A stretch of DNA of 64,000 bases from Geminicoccaceae bacterium (GTDB taxonomy: Bacteria; Pseudomonadota; Alphaproteobacteria; Geminicoccales; Geminicoccaceae), in assembly GCA_028285265.1 (NCBI GenBank), contig JANQPX010000018.1:62001-126000 (forward strand), written 5' to 3'. This document shows, piece by piece, positions 45,553 through 55,124 of the stretch (the stretch's first letter is position 1; each line of letters opens with the position of its first letter). Below the pieces are notes generated by a model. The model was not told the origin of the DNA and ran no database searches. It was given only the letters and a program-made list of their open reading frames with translations. The position numbers and the translations under genes were made by a program.

Positions 45553-46551
45553 CTACGGTCGAGGGATGCCCAGATCCTCCGGGCTGATCTTAGCGGCACC
45601 AGTGTCCTGCAAAGCCCAGACCGTAACTTGCTGCCATTTCGTCAGAAACGCGTCCGCCTCGTCGCCGGAGATATTCATGACCACATTGCCACGATTGGCC
45701 ATCAACTCGAGGAATGTCTGATCCTCAGCCGCCTTGGCGTAGACGTCGACCAACGTTGCCTTGACGTCGTCAGGTACGTCCCGGCGCACGAACACGCCAT
45801 AGAATGGACCCCAGGGAAGAAAGCGTCCAATGTCCGGCAGGCTGTCCGTGATCGGTGGCACATCCGGTAGTGTCTCGACAGCCTCCGGATTGACCACAGC
45901 AAGTGCTCGCATGTTCCCGGCCTTGATTTGCTCGGCCGCGGCCGAGATGCCCGATGGCATAAAGTCCACCTCACCGCCGAGCATAGCCGTCAGACCGGGG
46001 CCTTCCCCATCGAACGGAATCGCCGTTACCTCAAAGTCCGTGGCGTTCGCGATCAACGCGCTGATCGTAGACGGCAGGCCGCCAGGACCTGTCGATCCCA
46101 TCTTCACCTCACCCGGCGCGGCTTTGATGGCGTCGAGGAGGTCAGCAAGGGTCTGATAGGGCGAGTCGGCCGGCACGGCGATCACGGCAACACCACGACC
46201 GAGGATGTTCACGGGAAAAAAGTCGTCATAGTCGAGTGGTGAGACATCCATGACACCATGCAGCTGCGGGTTCTCGGCGCCATAGAGTAGCGTGTAGCCA
46301 TCCGCAGGCGCTGCATTGACGAATGCCGTGGATATCGCGCCAGCACCCCCAGATTTGTTGAGGACAACGATGGGTTTACCGAGCGCCTCTTCGGCTGCTG
46401 GATTTACCGCGCGCGCCACCGTATCCGTGGCCCCACCTGCACCCCACATGACAACGCCCAAGACCTCGCGCTCCGGATATTGCGCAAGCGCCGGTCCTAC
46501 AACTGATAGCCCAATGGCCATGGCGGCAACTGCCCAACATGTTCTCATCAT
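45553..46551 (-). CDS. tctC: TctC/Bug-family periplasmic solute receptor
   Basis: 332 residues with a signal peptide ending PALAQ (about 24). Bug features are WGAGGATDTVARAV near the N-terminus, ADGYTLLYGAENPQLHG and the central GSTGPGGLPSTISA, GGEVDFMPSG. GGGAGGATA precedes two adjacent ATGs (46551 and 46548). It binds the ligand for TctAB; the ligand is probably a carboxylate, not further predictable. Confidence 0.92.
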   Translation of the reverse strand: MMRTCWAVAAMAIGLSVVGPALAQYPEREVLGVVMWGAGGATDTVARAVNPAAEEALGKPIVVLNKSGGAGAISTAFVNAAPADGYTLLYGAENPQLHGVMDVSPLDYDDFFPVNILGRGVAVIAVPADSPYQTLADLLDAIKAAPGEVKMGSTGPGGLPSTISALIANATDFEVTAIPFDGEGPGLTAMLGGEVDFMPSGISAAAEQIKAGNMRALAVVNPEAVETLPDVPPITDSLPDIGRFLPWGPFYGVFVRRDVPDDVKATLVDVYAKAAEDQTFLELMANRGNVVMNISGDEADAFLTKWQQVTVWALQDTGAAKISPEDLGIPRP

Positions 46552-46926
46552 TATCCTCCCTGCGCGCTTTTTGTTTGGAAACCGGATGATCTATTGCACG
46601 CAGATCATGGGTCGTTTTTCAAGGGGCTGCTTGTCAAATCAGGAACATCGCGATGGGGTGATGTCTTGCGGGAAGGCCTAAGTCACTTCGCGTTCATCAG
46701 CAAAGTGATCAAGGCTCCGGAGTTTTGGGGTCTATTCAAAGATATTCACGTCGTCCACAAAAGAGAGAGCCGATCAAAGCTGGCATGGACCTGAGCGGCT
46801 GTGTCTCGTGATGTCGAACTGTAGCGTTAACGGGGTAAGAGAAGAAACTGGAACCTAGGCAAGGCCAAACAACTGATGTTTGGCCATCTGACCGAAAAGC
46901 CTGCAAAACTTCTTAGGGAGACGATC
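46552..46926. other. Divergent intergenic region between tctC and livJ-like genes
   Basis: 375 bases holding the promoters of two divergent uptake operons. Possible open frames here are short and lack domains. No strong dyad was noted. Confidence 0.4.
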
Positions 46927-48138
46927 ATGATGAAGCTGACAAGACGAGCCTTGGGATGGAGCGTCATAGCAGCATCCACCATAGGCGCATCGGCCGGATT
47001 TGCCGCCGACACCATCAAAATCGGAGAGATCAACCACTACAAGCGCATGGCCGCGTTTGCCAATCCCTATAAGAACGGGCTCGAACTTGCCCTTGAAGAA
47101 ATCAATGGAGCCGGCGGTGTTCTGGGCAAGCCTCTCGAATTCATCTATCGCGACGATCAAGGTGAACCGGGCGAGGCCGTCAAGATTGCCGAAGAATTAA
47201 TGACCCGCGAAGGTACGGTCATGCTTACCGGCACGATCTTTAGCCATGTAGGCTTGGCAATCTCCTCGCTGGCGGCTGAGAAGAAATATCTTTATCTCGC
47301 AGCCGAACCGCTGGCCGACGCATTGGTCTGGGCAAAAGGCAACGACTACACGTTCCGTCTTCGTGCCTCGACCTATATGCAAGCAGCCATGCTCGCCGAG
47401 GAGGCAGCAAAAACCGATGCCAAGACCTATGCAACGATCGCGCCGAACTACGCTTACGGCAAAGATGCAGTGGCTGCGTTTCAGAACGCTTTGAAGGCGC
47501 TTCGCCCCGATGTCGAATTCGTGACCGAACAATGGCCGGCGCTATTCAAAATCGATGCAGGCGCCGAGGTTCAGGCTATCGAGCGCGCCAAGCCTGATGC
47601 CATCTACAATGTGACCTTTGGCGGCGACCTCGCAAAGTTCGTGCGTGAAGGCAACACCCGCGGCCTATTCGAGGGCCGGCACGTCTATGGTCTCCTCACC
47701 GGCGAACCTGAATATCTTGATCCCTTGAAAGACGAGGCTCCGGAAGGCTGGGTCGTGACTGGCTACCCTTGGTACGACTTCACCGATGGTCCGAACAAAG
47801 CGTTCGTCGATGCCTATATGGCTGCATTTGATGAACGTCCCGGCATTGGTTCGCTCGTCGGCTATATGACCGCACACTCCATCGCTGCAGGCATTACGGC
47901 CGCTGGCTCCACCGAGACCGAGGCGATGGTAGCCGCTTTCAAGGGATTGAGCCTTGATACTCCGGTTGGATCGATCACCTTCCGCGAGCAAGACCATCAG
48001 GCCACCATGGGAGCATTCGTCGGCACCACCGCCCTCAAAGATGGTGCTGGAATCATGGTCGATTGGACCTACAAGAACGGCGCCGATTATCTGCCATCCG
48101 ACGAAGAGGTCAAAAAGCTTCGTCCTGCCTCCAACTGA
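46927..48138 (+). CDS. livJ: Branched-chain amino acid ABC transporter substrate-binding protein (LivJ-like)
   Basis: 403 residues from the ATG at 46927 with GGGAGACG upstream; the frame is open from 46876. The signal peptide ends SAGFAA (about 27). The type I periplasmic-binding fold is shown by IKIGEINHYKRMAAFANPYK, then EINGAGGVLGKPLEFIYRDD and GTIFSHVGLAISSLAAEKK. LivJ-like proteins bind leucine-type amino acids, amides, urea or aromatic compounds; this one cannot be narrowed. First gene of livJ-livHM-livG-livF. Confidence 0.9.
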   Translation: MMKLTRRALGWSVIAASTIGASAGFAADTIKIGEINHYKRMAAFANPYKNGLELALEEINGAGGVLGKPLEFIYRDDQGEPGEAVKIAEELMTREGTVMLTGTIFSHVGLAISSLAAEKKYLYLAAEPLADALVWAKGNDYTFRLRASTYMQAAMLAEEAAKTDAKTYATIAPNYAYGKDAVAAFQNALKALRPDVEFVTEQWPALFKIDAGAEVQAIERAKPDAIYNVTFGGDLAKFVREGNTRGLFEGRHVYGLLTGEPEYLDPLKDEAPEGWVVTGYPWYDFTDGPNKAFVDAYMAAFDERPGIGSLVGYMTAHSIAAGITAAGSTETEAMVAAFKGLSLDTPVGSITFREQDHQATMGAFVGTTALKDGAGIMVDWTYKNGADYLPSDEEVKKLRPASN

Positions 48139-48147
48139 TCTGAGGAG

Positions 48148-48183
48148 CCCGCGTCGGCAAGGTCTGTTGCTGGTCGGCGCGGG
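48148..48183. terminator. Stem-loop between livJ and livHM
   Basis: CCCGCG (48148-48153) pairs with CGCGGG (48178-48183), with an inner GCAA/TTGC pairing and internal loops. No T-run follows. It is probably a 3' stabiliser of the receptor transcript. Confidence 0.4.
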
Positions 48184-48241
48184 ACCTTTGGTCAGTGGTT
48201 AGACCCGGAAAAGGGCGTGTCGTGATCAAGCTGGAGCAGGC

Positions 48242-50098
48242 ATGGGCCTCATTGTTGCGCAATTATTGACGGGGCTCGCCAATGCGGCCGCCTTGTTCCT
48301 GGTAGCATCGGGCTTGTCACTAATCTTCGGTGTAACACGAATCGTGAACTTCGCTCATGGCTCGTTCTATATGCTCGGCGCCTTTATCGGTTATTCGCTG
48401 ATGCAAGTCTTGCCCGGTCATTTCGGGTTTTGGGGATCGATCCTACTGGCTGGTCTGGCGGTCGGTGTCATCGGGGTTATCGTCGAGATCTGCGTTCTTC
48501 GACCTGTCTATCGAGCACCGGAACTGTTTCAGCTGGTGGCGACCTTCGGTGTAATTTTGGTGATCCAGGACCTAGCGCTGATGATCTGGGGCCCCGAAGA
48601 CGTTCTCGGGCCAAGAGCCCCCGGCCTCAAGGGCGTGGTCAGAATTATGGGTGAACCCGTGCCACAATTCGATCTGGTGCTAATCGCGATCACACCTGTC
48701 GTCCTTTTGGGTCTTTGGTATCTGATGACCAAGACACGGGTCGGCATCCTGGTCCGTGCAGCGACCCAAGATCGCGAAATGGTTGGTGCCCTCGGCGTCA
48801 ATCAATCCTGGCTTTTCACCGGCGTTTTCTTTCTAGGTGCTGCTCTTGCCGGCCTTGGTGGGGCCATCCAGCTGCCCAAAGGCGGCGCCGATCTGACGAT
48901 GGATTTCAATATTCTGGTCTCGATCTTCGTCGTCGTGGTTATTGGCGGCATGGGATCGCTGCCTGGCGCCTTCGTCGCCGCTGTCTTGGTGTCGGTGGTC
49001 AACGTCTTCGGAGTCACTTACCTACCGCAAAGTACGCTGGTCATGATCTTCCTCGTCATGGCGGTTGTCCTGATGATTAGACCCTATGGCCTCTTCGGTC
49101 GGGAGGAGGTTGCAGGCGAGCATGGCCAAGTGGGCGAACCAGAGCGGCCGATCAAGCCGGCGGGGATCAAGGGCCGGCTGATCGTCGCAGCGCTCATCGC
49201 TACCCTGGCCTCATTTCCGCTTACTGGGTCGAACTTTCTTCTCATCCTCACAACCGACATCATCATCTTTTGCCTGTTCGCCACCAGCTTGCATTTTATT
49301 CTCTCCCTTGGAGGCCTGGTCTCATTCGGCCATGCCGCATTCTTCGGCTCAGGAGCTTATGTCGCCGCACTTCTGGTCAGTTACGCTGATACGCCCATGG
49401 AGCTGGCATTCTTACTGGCACCGATTGGCGCCGGCTTGGCCGCGGTGATCATCGGCTGGCTGTGCATCAGACTTACGGGTGTCTACTTTGCGATGCTCAC
49501 TATGGCATTCGCTCAGCTTCTTTGGTCATTGGTCTATCAGTGGGATGACTTCACCGGCGGGGACGATGGTATGGTCGACATCTGGCCATCAGCCTGGCTG
49601 TCCTCCAACATTGTTTACTTTTATTTCACGCTGATCGTTGGTATCGGCGGCATTATATGGCTTCGTCATGTCGCTCACTCCCCGTTTGGTTACGCGCTCC
49701 GGGCATCGCGAGATTCCGCCCGTCAAGCTGAGGCGACCGGTATCTATACAAAGCGCATCCAATGGGCGGCTTTTGCCTTTGCGGGTGCCATGGCGGGGAT
49801 CGCTGGCGCCTTGTTCGTGTTTTCGAAAGGCAGTGTTTTTCCAACCGAGCTGGAAATTGCCCGATCGTTTGATGCGCTGATCGTCGTGTTCTTGGGTGGT
49901 GTGAAAACCCTTTCAGGAGCTGTTGTCGGTGGCGCATCGCTCGAGCTTGCGAAAGATTACCTGACAAGATTCGAGTACTGGCGCCTCTTGCTTGGTCTTC
50001 TCATCATCATCGTCGTCATTCTCGCACCTGATGGTATTGTTGGCACAGTGAGAAAGCTTCGTGATCGCGTCGGACTACTCCGCAGCGCGGAGACATGA
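48242..50098 (+). CDS. livHM: Fused LivH-LivM ABC permease
   Basis: 618 residues: a LivH domain (about 1-290: GLSLIFGVTRIVNFAHGSFY and so on) joined by a short linker to a LivM domain (about 305-610: FILSLGGLVSFGHAAFFGSG, then RDSARQAEATGIYTKRIQ). The two permeases are usually separate proteins; here one chain supplies both membrane subunits. GGAGCAGG precedes the ATG. Its stop overlaps livG by four bases (ATGA). Confidence 0.92.
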   Translation: MGLIVAQLLTGLANAAALFLVASGLSLIFGVTRIVNFAHGSFYMLGAFIGYSLMQVLPGHFGFWGSILLAGLAVGVIGVIVEICVLRPVYRAPELFQLVATFGVILVIQDLALMIWGPEDVLGPRAPGLKGVVRIMGEPVPQFDLVLIAITPVVLLGLWYLMTKTRVGILVRAATQDREMVGALGVNQSWLFTGVFFLGAALAGLGGAIQLPKGGADLTMDFNILVSIFVVVVIGGMGSLPGAFVAAVLVSVVNVFGVTYLPQSTLVMIFLVMAVVLMIRPYGLFGREEVAGEHGQVGEPERPIKPAGIKGRLIVAALIATLASFPLTGSNFLLILTTDIIIFCLFATSLHFILSLGGLVSFGHAAFFGSGAYVAALLVSYADTPMELAFLLAPIGAGLAAVIIGWLCIRLTGVYFAMLTMAFAQLLWSLVYQWDDFTGGDDGMVDIWPSAWLSSNIVYFYFTLIVGIGGIIWLRHVAHSPFGYALRASRDSARQAEATGIYTKRIQWAAFAFAGAMAGIAGALFVFSKGSVFPTELEIARSFDALIVVFLGGVKTLSGAVVGGASLELAKDYLTRFEYWRLLLGLLIIIVVILAPDGIVGTVRKLRDRVGLLRSAET

Positions 50099-50880
50099 CA
50101 GTGACGATTGTTTTGAAGGTTGACCATCTTTCGAAGTCCTTCGGCGGCATTCGTGCGGTTGATGACGTGAGTTTTTCGCTCACAAAGGGCGAGCTCTTAG
50201 CGCTCATCGGCCCCAACGGCGCCGGCAAAACAACCTGCTTCAATATGCTCATGGGTCAATTGAAGCCGAGCGCCGGAGCCGTTTTTCTCAACGGCGAAAA
50301 TTTGGTTGGCTTGCCGCCTCGGGTGATCTGGCGAAAAGGCGTCGGAAGGACGTTTCAGATCACCGCGACATATCCTTCGATGACCGTCATCGAAAATGTC
50401 CAGATGGCGTTGATCTCCCACCATCGCCGACTCTTCTCGGTATTGCCTTATGCTCACCGGCTCTATCGCGAGGAAGCACTAGCGCTGCTGGATCTTGTCG
50501 GCATGGCGGATCAGGCTGAGCGCGCTTCCGCTATTCTGGCTTATGGCGATCTAAAGCGGCTCGAGCTTGCAATTGCTCTTTGCCATGAGCCTGCTTTGCT
50601 TTTGATGGACGAGCCAACGGCTGGCATGGCGCCAAAAGAACGGATCGCCTTAATGCAGTTGACAGCGGACATCGTGCAGCAACGCGGCATTAGTGTGCTT
50701 TTTACCGAACATGATATGGACGTCGTCTTCACCCATGCCCACAGGGTCATGGTGCTGAACCGCGGAGAGCTGATTGCCAACGGCCTGGTCGATGACATCC
50801 GAAACGATCCCAAGGTGCAAGAAGTCTATCTCGGCGGCGGACGTCTCCGGCGGGCCAGCGGAGACGCTTTGAATGCTTGA
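50095..50880 (+). CDS. livG: LivG-type ABC ATPase
   Basis: 261 residues with Walker A GPNGAGKTTCFN, Walker B ALLLMDEPTAGMAP and the H-loop TEHDMDVVF. The signature region reads LAYGDLKRLELAIAL, the LSYG-type variant usual in LivG. It overlaps livHM (4 bases) and livF (8 bases). Confidence 0.93.
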   Translation: MTVTIVLKVDHLSKSFGGIRAVDDVSFSLTKGELLALIGPNGAGKTTCFNMLMGQLKPSAGAVFLNGENLVGLPPRVIWRKGVGRTFQITATYPSMTVIENVQMALISHHRRLFSVLPYAHRLYREEALALLDLVGMADQAERASAILAYGDLKRLELAIALCHEPALLLMDEPTAGMAPKERIALMQLTADIVQQRGISVLFTEHDMDVVFTHAHRVMVLNRGELIANGLVDDIRNDPKVQEVYLGGGRLRRASGDALNA

Positions 50881-51574
50881 GCTGAGCGAACTGAATAGTT
50901 ATTACGGCCAAGCCCATATTCTCCATGATCTCGGCTTCTTCGTGGCAACTGGTGAAGTCGTCTCGCTCCTCGGCCGAAATGGCGCTGGTAAGACCACGAC
51001 CATGAAGTCGATCATGCAATTGCTGCCACCGAGGAGCGGGGACGTCTCGTTCCTGGGGCTCAACATTACGGGCATGCCGCCCCACAAAGTTGCCAAAATG
51101 GGCCTCGGCTATGTTCCTGAGGAGCGACGAATTTTCACCGACTTAACAATCGATGAAAATCTCGAAGTGGGTCGCCAGCCGAGTCGTGACGGTGCTTTCA
51201 GCTGGACTGCTGAGGCGTTATTCGACCTGTTTCCGAATTTGAAGGAACGCCGAGGCAATCGTGGCAAGGAGCTGTCCGGCGGCGAGCAGCAAATGCTGAC
51301 GATCGCGCGGACGCTGATGGGTAACCCCACACTCCTCTTATTGGACGAACCTTCTGAAGGGATTGCCCCCGTTATCGTCGAGCAAATGGCTGATACGATC
51401 CTTCGCCTTAAGGCTGAAGGTTTGTCTGTGATTATCTCGGAGCAGAACCTCCACTTTGCCAGAGTTGTTGCTGACAGAGCGATTATCATCGAAAGCGGCG
51501 CCAAGAGATTTGATGGGACCTTTGCAGAACTCGACCAGCAGCCAGAGGTACGAGATGCGTATCTATCAGTCTGA
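50873..51574 (+). CDS. livF: LivF-type ABC ATPase
   Basis: 233 residues, normal LivF length. Walker A GRNGAGKTTTMKSI, signature LSGGEQQMLTIARTL, Walker B LLLLDEPSEGIAP, H-loop ISEQNLHFA. Its ATG lies inside livG (8-base overlap), so it is co-translated with it. Last gene of the operon. Confidence 0.93.
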   Translation: MLELSELNSYYGQAHILHDLGFFVATGEVVSLLGRNGAGKTTTMKSIMQLLPPRSGDVSFLGLNITGMPPHKVAKMGLGYVPEERRIFTDLTIDENLEVGRQPSRDGAFSWTAEALFDLFPNLKERRGNRGKELSGGEQQMLTIARTLMGNPTLLLLDEPSEGIAPVIVEQMADTILRLKAEGLSVIISEQNLHFARVVADRAIIIESGAKRFDGTFAELDQQPEVRDAYLSV

Positions 51575-51911
51575 AGAAGGCGCCAACTGGAAGATCGGAT
51601 TGAAGAAGAGCATCAAACGCTAATTCCTCGGACACCGCGTCAAAGAGAAGGCTGTCTATATAATCTACCGCAGCACAAAAGCCATCGTGCGGGGCCGCAC
51701 ACCCTCAGTTAGCAGGAAAACTATCGCACAGAGGTTCATCCGCGGTCACGCGGTCACGCGGTCACGCGGTCAATCAGTAGATCGCCCCCTCCCCTGGCTA
51801 TCAAGCAAATGAGTGGTCTAAACCTACGCGACCTTGGTCCACCCTAGAGTAAGAGGTGACGTTCGGATCGCTGTGATCCAATGGACCTCGACACTTTCAT
51901 TTGGTTGCCTC
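51575..51911. other. Intergenic region with a short tandem repeat
   Basis: 337 bases between two convergent genes. The notable element is a four-copy octamer repeat, listed separately. No gene was recognised. Confidence 0.45.
51741..51772. repeat. Tandem octamer CGCGGTCA, four perfect copies
   Basis: Four identical 8-bp units without interruption, noncoding. Such short repeats can vary by slippage; the function, if any, is unknown. Confidence 0.9.
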
Positions 51912-52388
51912 TCACCACAGTCCTTTGAGAGCACTCCACATCACATAGATGCCAATAAGCGCAATCATTGCCATTAACACGAACCAATACCGATGGATAT
52001 TGAATCGTTTGTGGATCAAGCGGATCCTTTTGTAGGCATGATCCTTGGCGAGAATGTCTTCCTCATTCGAGAAATCGATATCCAGATTGGATCCGGCAAG
52101 GTTCCTATAATACTGATACTTTGCATCATGAAACTTCATACGTTCGTATTGCTTGTAAACAAATGCGATGCCAAATAAACCTGAAAGAAAAATGATAGCG
52201 CCAATGATGACGACATCATCATATGATTTATTTGATATTTCGACTATCGAGAGAAGAATGCCGGAGAATACCATAACGATGGAGCATATGCTTGATCTTT
52301 GGGCATCATGATGCCGATCCCATGCATAGTGTTCTCTTGCCAATTCGAAGTACATATTGGTTCTTGCTAGTTCTTTATTGTCTTCCAT
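51912..52388 (-). CDS. Small membrane protein, SLATT/RipA-like layout
   Basis: 158 residues, AT-rich coding sequence compared with its neighbours. A soluble charged N-terminus (about 1-30) is followed by helices at about 33-53 and 58-80, a charged middle containing MKFHDAKYQYYRNL, and a third helix at about 133-153. The topology resembles SLATT-type effectors and RipA-like octameric membrane proteins, but I see no diagnostic motif. The low-G+C composition suggests horizontal acquisition. Function unknown. Confidence 0.6.
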   Translation of the reverse strand: MEDNKELARTNMYFELAREHYAWDRHHDAQRSSICSIVMVFSGILLSIVEISNKSYDDVVIIGAIIFLSGLFGIAFVYKQYERMKFHDAKYQYYRNLAGSNLDIDFSNEEDILAKDHAYKRIRLIHKRFNIHRYWFVLMAMIALIGIYVMWSALKGLW

Positions 52389-52736
52389 GAAAGTAAATAT
52401 TCCTGGCTCTTCGCTTTGATTTCAGTCAGAAGGCGCAACGCCGATTCACCCAAGGCTAAGGCTTCAGTCCCGATCTGTCATGCGCCAGTTACGCCTTTCA
52501 TTCCCATCCACTTGGTCATATAGCCTAGGCCGCTCGGGGAAACATGAGCATCAAAATGGGATAAAAGCGCCGATGAAAACATGCGGGGTACCTCTGTCTC
52601 CGACCATAGTCTGGTTCAGGAGCTTTGGGAGTCACTATCGCTATTTCATGCCAGCTTTGGACACACAGCTTTTTGATTGTTCGCGCGTTGGCGGTGCCTT
52701 ATGGCCGTATTTATCACAAAGGAACTTTTCTTCTGA
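52389..52736. other. Intergenic region, no supported gene
   Basis: 348 bases. An 86-codon plus-strand frame (52480-52740) lacks a ribosome-binding site and domain and overlaps the lipoprotein start, so it is not called. Confidence 0.4.
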
Positions 52737-53204
52737 ATGAGCTTCAACATGCCTCCTAAACCCCTTTGGCTTTGCCTTCTGGTGGGCTTCCTAGCCTGTG
52801 GGTGCGATCAGGAGGTGACTTACGAGCTTACCGGTACGACCGATGAACGCATTGTCGGCATTCGACGCGTCATCGAAGACCATGGTCCAGTTCCAAGTCC
52901 GATTGACGATGCCCACCTCATTGAGTTGCAATTCGGCGACAACATGCTCGGCCCCGCTGACTTCCGCTCCTATATCTGGATCAAAGTTTCGCCCCAACAT
53001 GCCGACAAATGGAAATCAGTCTTGGCTGGTTCTCCTGATGACCCACCCATTTACGATTCCCCCCCAACTGAACCCAGCTGGTGGCTGACTAGCGACGAAT
53101 TCGAGCGGCTAGCGAAATATGATACCTTTCCGATGTTTCAACGGCACGGGTGGGTCGTCATCGACGATGACGGGAATATATTTGTACGGAGTTACACAAT
53201 GTAG
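52737..53204 (+). CDS. Predicted small lipoprotein
   Basis: 155 residues (start 52737 or the ATG at 52749). The lipobox LACGC puts the lipidated cysteine near residue 23. The mature part is acidic and proline-rich with WWLTSDEFERLAKYDTFPMF and a C-terminal DDDGNIFV strand. No family recognised. Probably an envelope protein. Confidence 0.6.
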   Translation: MSFNMPPKPLWLCLLVGFLACGCDQEVTYELTGTTDERIVGIRRVIEDHGPVPSPIDDAHLIELQFGDNMLGPADFRSYIWIKVSPQHADKWKSVLAGSPDDPPIYDSPPTEPSWWLTSDEFERLAKYDTFPMFQRHGWVVIDDDGNIFVRSYTM

Positions 53205-53351
53205 GGCCCACCCTTGCTCCGTTAATGGCGCCGTGTAAGGGTTTCTCTTGGACCAGCAAAGTGACGTTGCGTCACGATCCGCTCAAAGTAACTTAGGCCT
53301 AATCGCAGCAAAACGGCGTTCCTTGCAGGTCCAAAAGCTTGGATTGCAGTG

Positions 53352-53759
53352 ATGTCATCCTGGATAGCCCGAGTCATTCTTTGGACGATTGCAGCCCTTT
53401 ATGCTTACGGCGCGCTCGTACATGTCATGAACATATTGGGATTGTCGGGATTTAGTTGGATCGATGCGCCAGCGAAATGGCAAATTCTCGACCTTGTCTA
53501 CCTCGTCCTAGATATAGCGGTCGTTATTGGCATCCTTTTGCGGTCGCTCATTGGGTATATCGCACTTGTTGTCGCTGCGGTGAGCCAGATTTTTTTGTAC
53601 ACGGTCTTCCGAGACTGGATCGTTGATGTTCCCGAACCATTCACCCGAACACCAGAAGAAATGGCTTATCTCGATACGCTGGTGACCTTTCATGTGGTCA
53701 CCCTGTTTCTGTTCTGTCTTGCCCTTTGGATAGGCCGCGGTTCAACACGATCCATCTAA
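53352..53759 (+). CDS. Small four-helix membrane protein of unknown function
   Basis: 135 residues from the ATG at 53352 (a GTG precedes it directly). Four hydrophobic segments at about 7-30, 45-65, 68-88 and 107-128 resemble DoxX/DUF-type small membrane proteins, with no diagnostic motif. GGAT lies eight bases upstream. Monocistronic. Confidence 0.6.
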   Translation: MSSWIARVILWTIAALYAYGALVHVMNILGLSGFSWIDAPAKWQILDLVYLVLDIAVVIGILLRSLIGYIALVVAAVSQIFLYTVFRDWIVDVPEPFTRTPEEMAYLDTLVTFHVVTLFLFCLALWIGRGSTRSI

Positions 53760-54049
53760 AACTCCAGCGCTGTTTAGTATGATTTTTGGTCATTCGATCG
53801 GAGATGGAAACACCAGGGTCTTCGTAACGAAGAAGCTTAAAGCTTGAAGTGGAAACGGACAGAATCGGAGGAGATGCTTACCCTTGGTGACATGCCCCAC
53901 ATGGCTCCGAATGTGCGCTTGAAAGGCAAGAATGACTATTCGGCGGACGGTCGCCCCAAGGTCGTACGCTAAGGCCTCTAGTAGTCAACATGAGTCGTCG
54001 CTAGGCTGGCAACAATCGAGACTGAAGAGTTTGGAGAAGGGAGAGCTGA

Positions 54050-55054
54050 ATGTTGAGAAGTCTGAAATCTATGGCGGCTGCCGTCGCACTAGCCGCATTG
54101 TCTTGCGGTCCATCCATGGCCCAGGATCTGACGTTCTTTACCATTGGTACGGGCGGCACGTCTTTCACTTATTATCCCGTCGGCGGCGTGATCGCGAACG
54201 CGATCTCTAAGCCCCCAGGCTCTCGGCCTTGCGACGACGGTGGTAGCTGTGGCGTCGACGGATTAATCGCATCAGCCGTGTCATCCCGCGGTTCCGTGGA
54301 CAATGTGAACGCCATCATGTCCGGCCTACGTGACTCGGGCTTTGCTCAATCCGATGTTGCCTATTGGGCCTTCACTGGTACCGGCACGATGGAAGGCGAG
54401 GAGCCAGCCGAAGGACTGCGCACGATCGCAGCACTGTTCGAGGAGCACATTCATCTGGTCACGCTTGCTGATTCCGGCATCGGCTCCGTTGCTGATCTCA
54501 AGGGCAAACGTGTTTCACTCGATGAGCCGGGCTCCGGCACCTATGTCGATGCCAACCTCATCCTCGAAGCCAACGGACTGAGCCAGGACGATATCACGCC
54601 TGAGCAGCTCAAAGGTGCAGCTGCCACCGAAGCGCTTAGGAATGGCAAGGTAGATGCGATCTTTGTGGTCGCCGGCTATCCCACAGGCGCCATTGTTGAA
54701 CTCGCTTCTGCGGTCGACATCAAGCTTGTACCGATCGACGGCGCTGGTGCCGAAGCTCTGACGAGCGAGTATGGCTTCTTTTCGGCAAGCGAGATCCCGG
54801 GCGATGCCTATGAAGGTGTCGACGGCGCCACGACGATCGCGGTGGGCGCTCAATGGTTCACTCATGCTGATAAGGATGAGGAGCTGATCTATCAGATCAC
54901 CGAGGCGCTTTGGAACGACAAATCGCGAAAGCTTCTCGATGTTGGCCATGCCAAGGGGGCCTCGATCACCGCTGAAACCGCGCTGAACGGCGTCGGCGTG
55001 CCACTGCATCCAGGTGCAGAGCGCTTCTACAAAGAAGCCGGCCTTTTGAAGTAG
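54050..55054 (+). CDS. TAXI-family TRAP transporter substrate-binding protein
   Basis: 334 residues, signal peptide ending PSMAQ (about 25). TAXI features include FFTIGTGGTSFTYYPVGGVI, a cysteine-containing loop (PCDDGGSCGVDGL), SVADLKGKRVSLDEPGSGTY and VDAIFVVAGYPTGAI. The conserved arginine is in SRGSVDNVNAI. GGGAGAG precedes the ATG. The fused permease follows after a terminator. The ligand is unknown; some TAXI receptors bind glutamate or similar anions. Confidence 0.92.
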   Translation: MLRSLKSMAAAVALAALSCGPSMAQDLTFFTIGTGGTSFTYYPVGGVIANAISKPPGSRPCDDGGSCGVDGLIASAVSSRGSVDNVNAIMSGLRDSGFAQSDVAYWAFTGTGTMEGEEPAEGLRTIAALFEEHIHLVTLADSGIGSVADLKGKRVSLDEPGSGTYVDANLILEANGLSQDDITPEQLKGAAATEALRNGKVDAIFVVAGYPTGAIVELASAVDIKLVPIDGAGAEALTSEYGFFSASEIPGDAYEGVDGATTIAVGAQWFTHADKDEELIYQITEALWNDKSRKLLDVGHAKGASITAETALNGVGVPLHPGAERFYKEAGLLK

Positions 55055-55072
55055 CTATCATGTTGTTTGATG

Positions 55073-55104
55073 ACCCGGGCTGCAGCTTTGCGGCCCGGGT
55101 TTTT
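55073..55104. terminator. Rho-independent-type terminator after the TAXI receptor
   Basis: A perfect 8-bp stem ACCCGGGC/GCCCGGGT with a 12-base loop, followed by TTTTT. It lies 18 bases after the receptor stop, upstream of the fused permease, so partial read-through would give more receptor than permease. Confidence 0.85.
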
Positions 55105-55124
55105 CTTGGCCAAGGCCGAGCTCG

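Noticed and set aside
51741-51772. CRISPR array
   Set aside because: The repeat units are contiguous 8-mers without spacers.
52480-52740. 86-codon plus-strand frame before the lipoprotein
   Set aside because: No ribosome-binding site or recognisable pattern; overlaps the next start.
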